The notes under the pieces are model-generated. The model saw only the letters and a program-made list of their open reading frames with translations. It did no database searches and had not been told where the DNA came from. Below, piece after piece: positions 7,089 to 9,505 of a stretch of 9,505 nucleotides of DNA. Within the stretch, counting starts at the first letter, position 1, and every line of letters begins with the position of its first letter. Source of the stretch: Aquisalimonas sp. (GTDB taxonomy: Bacteria; Pseudomonadota; Gammaproteobacteria; Nitrococcales; Aquisalimonadaceae); NCBI GenBank assembly GCA_007133445.1, contig SLMR01000380.1, forward strand, positions 1-9,505. The letters run 5' to 3'. A program made the translations under genes and the position numbers.

Positions 7089-7248
7089 GGGTGCCCCGGC
7101 CCTGCGCCCTACCATGGCGTAGGGGCCCTCGCCCCGGCACGGTGCCATGGCGTCGTGTGCCCCCACCTCGGCGCCGTGCGATGGCGCATGGGAAACAGGG
7201 ACCCAACGCCCTGCCACGGGTGCACCCACCCCGGCGCCATGCTCTGGC
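7089..7248. repeat. degenerate tandem palindromic repeats, about 33-bp period
   Basis: Between the two 21-bp inverted repeats the sequence ATGGCG recurs at 7114, 7147 and 7181 (33 and 34 nt apart), with a related CTGGCG at 7244, about two periods further on. Each unit has a palindromic body: CCCTAC-6 nt-GTAGGG (7107-7124), GGCAC-G-GTGCC (7136-7146), GCGCC...GGCGC (7171-7187), CAGGG...CCCTG (7196-7213) and GGGTGCACCC (7218-7227). Units end in variants of CCTCGGCGCCGTGC. The array looks like diverged REP copies stacked head to head. No gene is credible here: ORFs exist on both strands but consist only of the repeat. Confidence 0.6.
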
Positions 7249-7271
7249 GTAGGGTGCATCTTGATGCACCG
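7249..7271 (+). repeat. REP-like hairpin with GTAG foot, right copy of the 21-bp inverted repeat
   Basis: GTAG (7249-7252) is followed directly by GGTGCATCTTGATGCACC (7253-7270), a perfect 8-bp stem with TT at the tip. This is the layout described for RAYT-associated REPs. Bases 7251-7271 are the reverse complement of 7066-7086. The remaining 54 bases up to the ampE stop (7272-7325) show nothing further. Confidence 0.75.
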
Positions 7272-7325
7272 CCTGCACCGCCCGCCGCCGAAAACCACGG
7301 CGCACCCCGCGCATGGCACACGGAA

Positions 7326-8204
7326 TCACGTCACCCAACCTGCCAGCGTCAGCACTGCAACCGCCACCAGCCACACCATCAGGGTGCGGAATAGCAACTG
7401 CCGCGCCTCCTGCACCCAGGTCTCCAGGCGCTCGCCCGGAGCGGCCTCGTCGTCAGGCCACCGCAGCGCGCCCATGCCTGCGCCCTGCAGCGCCGCGCGG
7501 TGGCCGTCGCCCTCGCTGGCGTGGGCCTGCTGCCAACCGCGCCAGGCATCGCCCAGGCTGCCGGCGATACCAAACGCCAGGGCGCTCAGACGCGCGGGGA
7601 TCCAGCCAAGCCCGAGGAACAGGATCTGCGCGTACTGGCGCAGGCGTTCACCCGGCTCCCGTGCCCGGGCGGCGTAGCGCCATAGCAGGTAGCTGAGCCG
7701 GTAGAGCACGATGCCCGCCGGGCCCGCCAGCAGGAACCAGAAGATGGTGCCGAACACCGTATCGCCCCCGCGCTGAAAGGCGCCGGCCAGGGCCGCCCGT
7801 AACTGGGCGCGCGGTTCCTCGGGCACCACTACGCCAGGCGCCAGTTCACGGGCAGCATGGTGGGCCTCCGCGACATCGCCGGCGGCAATCGCCCGGTCCA
7901 GGTCATCCAGACGCCGGTCGATCCGCCCTTCGCCCAGTGCCCAGACCAGCAGAACCAGTCCAAGGCCAAGCTCCATGACGCCCAGCAGCCTGTCCGCCAG
8001 CAGCCACTGCAACACTCCCACAAGCGCCACCGGCGGCACGAGCACGAGCAGCATCCCGACAAGCCCGTCCCAGAGCCCCCAGCCCGCGACCGTCCCCCGC
8101 ACGCGCTCCAGCGCCTGGAGTTGTCGCTGCTCGTCGCGCCAGGGCAGATGCCCGTCGAGACGGCCGTGCAGCCAGAGCGCAACAATAATGGCGATCAAAT
8201 GCAT
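7326..8204 (-). CDS. ampE: AmpE, regulatory signalling modulator, inner-membrane protein
   Basis: AmpE is an inner-membrane protein encoded with ampD in many gammaproteobacteria and linked genetically to beta-lactamase induction signalling; its biochemical activity is unclear. The product is 292 residues (E. coli 284). Hydrophobic segments are visible at about 2-12, 47-69, 72-92, 151-175 (including the family stretch GTIFWFLLAGPAGIVLYRL), 194-216 and 272-291, with a soluble, charged loop at about 93-145. The C-terminus ends in a final membrane helix, VWLVAVAVLTLAGWVT. ATG at 8204 starts directly with a hydrophobic segment (HLIAIIVAL). AAGGGG, 8 nt upstream, overlaps the ampD stop codon, and the gap to ampD is only 12 nt, so the two are one operon with likely translational coupling. 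It is convergent with apaH across the REP block. Confidence 0.9.
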   Translation of the reverse strand: MHLIAIIVALWLHGRLDGHLPWRDEQRQLQALERVRGTVAGWGLWDGLVGMLLVLVPPVALVGVLQWLLADRLLGVMELGLGLVLLVWALGEGRIDRRLDDLDRAIAAGDVAEAHHAARELAPGVVVPEEPRAQLRAALAGAFQRGGDTVFGTIFWFLLAGPAGIVLYRLSYLLWRYAARAREPGERLRQYAQILFLGLGWIPARLSALAFGIAGSLGDAWRGWQQAHASEGDGHRAALQGAGMGALRWPDDEAAPGERLETWVQEARQLLFRTLMVWLVAVAVLTLAGWVT

Positions 8205-8216
8205 GCCCGAAGCCCC

Positions 8217-8786
8217 TTACGTTTGTGCCGCCAACCGCTCATGCAGCAGCGCCCAGTCGAACGCCGGCCCGGGATCGGTCTTGCGGCCCGGGGCGATGTC
8301 GCTGTGCCCTACCACCTGCGCCGGGCCAATGCGTGGGTAGGCGGCCATGATGGCACGGCACAGCGGCGCCAGGGCAGCGTACTGGGGCGCAGTGTAGGGC
8401 GTCGAATCAGTGCCTTCCAGTTCGATGCCGATGGCGAAATCATTACACGCCTCGCGTCCGGCCCATTGGGAGCGGCCCGCGTGCCACGCGCGCCGATGCA
8501 GGGGCACGTACTGGATCAGGGCGCCGTCCCGACGCAGGAACAGATGAGCGCTCACCCGCAGATGGGCAATTTCCCCGTAGAAGGGGTGAGCATCGGGATC
8601 CAGAGTATTGGTGAACAGTGCATGCACACCATCACCGCCGAACTCGCCGGGGGGCAAGCTGATGCCGTGAAGTACCAGCAGTTCCGGCTCCACCCCTGCC
8701 GGGCGGGCATCCTGATTGGGGGAGTGCGCCTGGCGGGCGGAGACCACCCGGCCGCTGTTCAGGTCGATCCGGGGCTGTGATACCAC
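8217..8786 (-). CDS. ampD: 1,6-anhydro-N-acetylmuramyl-L-alanine amidase AmpD
   Basis: AmpD is the cytoplasmic zinc amidase of peptidoglycan recycling; it removes the stem peptide from 1,6-anhydro-muropeptides, lowering the ligands that activate AmpR-type regulators. The product is 189 residues (E. coli 183). The Amidase_2 fold is evident: LVLHGISLPPGEFGG with zinc ligand H40, then AHLRVSAHLFLRRDG (74-88), then IGIELEGTD with the expected catalytic E122. The end VVGHSDIAPGRKTDPGPAFDW contains H161, K169 and D171, matching E. coli H154, K162 and D164. The start is GTG at 8786: upstream of it the frame stays open but is unrelated, while GAGGGAGG (8798-8791) sits 4 nt before this GTG. No ATG is available near the conserved N-terminus. 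ampE follows 12 nt downstream. nadC, a common divergent neighbour of ampD elsewhere, is not here. Confidence 0.94.
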   Translation of the reverse strand: MVSQPRIDLNSGRVVSARQAHSPNQDARPAGVEPELLVLHGISLPPGEFGGDGVHALFTNTLDPDAHPFYGEIAHLRVSAHLFLRRDGALIQYVPLHRRAWHAGRSQWAGREACNDFAIGIELEGTDSTPYTAPQYAALAPLCRAIMAAYPRIGPAQVVGHSDIAPGRKTDPGPAFDWALLHERLAAQT

Positions 8787-8790
8787 GACG

Positions 8791-8798
8791 CCTCCCTC
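8791..8798 (-). promoter_or_regulatory. ribosome binding site of ampD
   Basis: Read on the - strand this is GAGGGAGG, ending 4 nt before the GTG at 8786. Its strength decides for the GTG start, since the open frame continues far upstream without any AmpD similarity. Confidence 0.6.
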
Positions 8799-8853
8799 AT
8801 CAGCCGCTGCGGCGGAATGGTACCATCCCCGAGGCACGGGCGGCGTAGCGCCG

Positions 8854-8888
8854 GGCCCACGACCGGCGACAGCACCGGTGCGTGGGCC
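8854..8888. promoter_or_regulatory. long GC-rich dyad overlapping the HDOD-gene promoter, candidate operator
   Basis: GGCCCACG (8854-8861) plus ACCGG (8862-8866) pair with CCGGT (8875-8879) plus CGTGGGCC (8881-8888), giving 13 complementary base pairs with a single bulged G (8880) around an 8-nt centre. The dyad covers the predicted -35 and the spacer and ends one base before the -10. An overlapping alternative is a GTAG foot (8845-8848) followed by CGCCGG...CCGGCG (8849-8868), which resembles the REP hairpins elsewhere in the window. There is no T-run after it on either strand, so an intrinsic terminator is unlikely. Confidence 0.55.
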
Positions 8889-8894
8889 TATACT
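8866..8894 (+). promoter_or_regulatory. sigma70-like promoter of the HDOD gene
   Basis: GCGACA (8866-8871, 4 of 6 matches to TTGACA) is followed after exactly 17 bp by TATACT (8889-8894, 5 of 6 matches to TATAAT). Transcription would begin near 8901, leaving a leader of under 30 nt before the ATG at 8928. The dyad at 8854-8888 overlaps it. Confidence 0.6.
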
Positions 8895-8927
8895 CGGGAA
8901 CCGTGCCATGGAGAGAGCGAACCGCGC

Positions 8928-9505
8928 ATGACCCCGGACGCCCTGGTCGATCGACTGGACAACCTCACCTCTCTGCCTGGCGCCTATTATCGCGTCGAGC
9001 AACTGATCGCCGACCCTCACGCCACGGTGAACGAGGTCAGCACGGCGCTCAGCGGTGACCCGGCCATGGCGCGCCGCATGCTCGGCGTGGTCAACAGCGC
9101 CTTCTACGGCTTTCCCAGTCGCATCGAGTCCATCCCCATGGCCATCACGATTATCGGCGCCCGCAGCCTGCGGGATCTGATGCTGGGCATGGCCGTCTCC
9201 CGAGCCTTCCGCGAGATCGACACCGATCTGCTGGATTTGAAACGGTTCTGGGAGCACTCCATCTACTGCGGGCTCATGGCCCGAGCCCTGGGACGGGAAG
9301 CGGGCCGCCGGGAGACGGAACGGCTGTTCCTCGCCGGCCTGTTTCACGATCTCGGCAAACTGGTGATCTACCAGGTATCACCCCGTCAGGCGGAAACCGT
9401 CCTGCGGCAGCTGGGTAGCGGGGAGCAGACGCTGGAAGAGCTGGAGCAGACGTACATCGGCTGCGATCACGCCGCGGTCGGCCGGGAGCTGCTGCGGCGC
9501 TGGCA
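8928..9505 (+). CDS. HDOD domain protein, N-terminal part (cut by window edge)
   Basis: The first 192 residues of an HDOD-domain protein are visible and the frame is open at the right edge. HDOD domains are HD-related folds found in bacterial signalling proteins, often alone or fused to GGDEF, EAL or receiver modules; many are thought to be non-catalytic. The family pattern is clear: LTSLPGAYYRVEQLI (13-27), GDPAMARRMLGVVNSAFYGF (43-62), ESIPMAITIIGARSLRDLML (67-86), FWEHSIYCGLMAR (107-119) and LFLAGLFHDLGKLVIY (133-148). H110, the H140-D141 pair and D180-H181 keep HD-like residues, so metal binding is not excluded. The ATG at 8928 is preceded by GGAGAGAG (8910-8917) with a 10-nt spacer and lies under 30 nt after a predicted transcription start. 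It is divergent from ampD. What follows the HDOD domain cannot be seen. Confidence 0.88.
   Translation, partial: MTPDALVDRLDNLTSLPGAYYRVEQLIADPHATVNEVSTALSGDPAMARRMLGVVNSAFYGFPSRIESIPMAITIIGARSLRDLMLGMAVSRAFREIDTDLLDLKRFWEHSIYCGLMARALGREAGRRETERLFLAGLFHDLGKLVIYQVSPRQAETVLRQLGSGEQTLEELEQTYIGCDHAAVGRELLRRW

Noticed and set aside
7089..7248. Possible CRISPR-like array
   Set aside because: Units are degenerate, contiguous without unique spacers of constant length, and no cas gene is in the window.
6915..7394. Several ORFs on both strands over the palindromic block between apaH and ampE
   Set aside because: The translations simply encode the repeats (recurrent Cys/His/Pro/Gly runs) and overlap on both strands; no start signal. 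The DNA palindromes explain the sequence better.
7857..8780. 307-codon open frame on the + strand across ampE and ampD
   Set aside because: It is antisense to two clear family members with catalytic residues intact. Its translation is compositionally biased and no ribosome site or motif supports it.
8787..9347. N-terminal extension of ampD on the - strand to 9347
   Set aside because: It is antisense to the HDOD gene and its promoter and has no amidase similarity; the GTG at 8786 has a strong ribosome site and gives the expected length.

Overview
The window is a GC-rich chromosomal segment from a gammaproteobacterium. The gene order lptD-surA-pdxA-rsmA followed by apaG-apaH is the classic gammaproteobacterial cluster known from E. 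coli, and the ampD-ampE pair is also typical of the class. High GC and moderately acidic proteins would fit a Chromatiales/Ectothiorhodospiraceae-type organism, but that narrower placement is inference only. All recognised genes look intact except the two cut by the window edges. Nothing indicates phage, plasmid, transposase, CRISPR or a defence system.

Left part (1-4186, + strand): the C-terminal end of lptD (LPS export barrel), surA (periplasmic chaperone, TTG start), pdxA (vitamin B6 synthesis), rsmA/ksgA (16S rRNA dimethyladenosine methyltransferase) and a UspA-family stress protein. lptD/surA are 5 nt apart, surA/pdxA overlap by 1 nt and pdxA/rsmA by 4 nt, so they read as one co-transcribed unit. 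surA is functionally tied to lptD because SurA chaperones outer-membrane barrels, LptD included.

Middle (4187-6991): a small 33-residue predicted membrane protein lies on the - strand, convergent with the usp gene. An intergenic region holding the only A/T-rich patch nearby follows, then tal (transaldolase), apaG and apaH on the + strand with short gaps. Compared with E. coli, usp, the small gene and tal sit between rsmA and apaGH.

Right part (6992-9505): a 334-nt gene-free stretch between convergent apaH and ampE is packed with palindromes. These look like REP (repetitive extragenic palindromic) elements with GTAG feet, of at least two sequence types. Then ampD-ampE on the - strand (peptidoglycan recycling and its membrane partner). 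Divergently on the + strand is the start of an HDOD-domain gene with a recognisable sigma70-like promoter overlapped by a strong dyad.

Most of the window is ordinary housekeeping sequence. The parts that merit a second look are the REP block at 7003-7271, the dyad at 8854-8888 and the small membrane ORF at 4191-4292. I found no convincing evidence of an undescribed multi-gene system.
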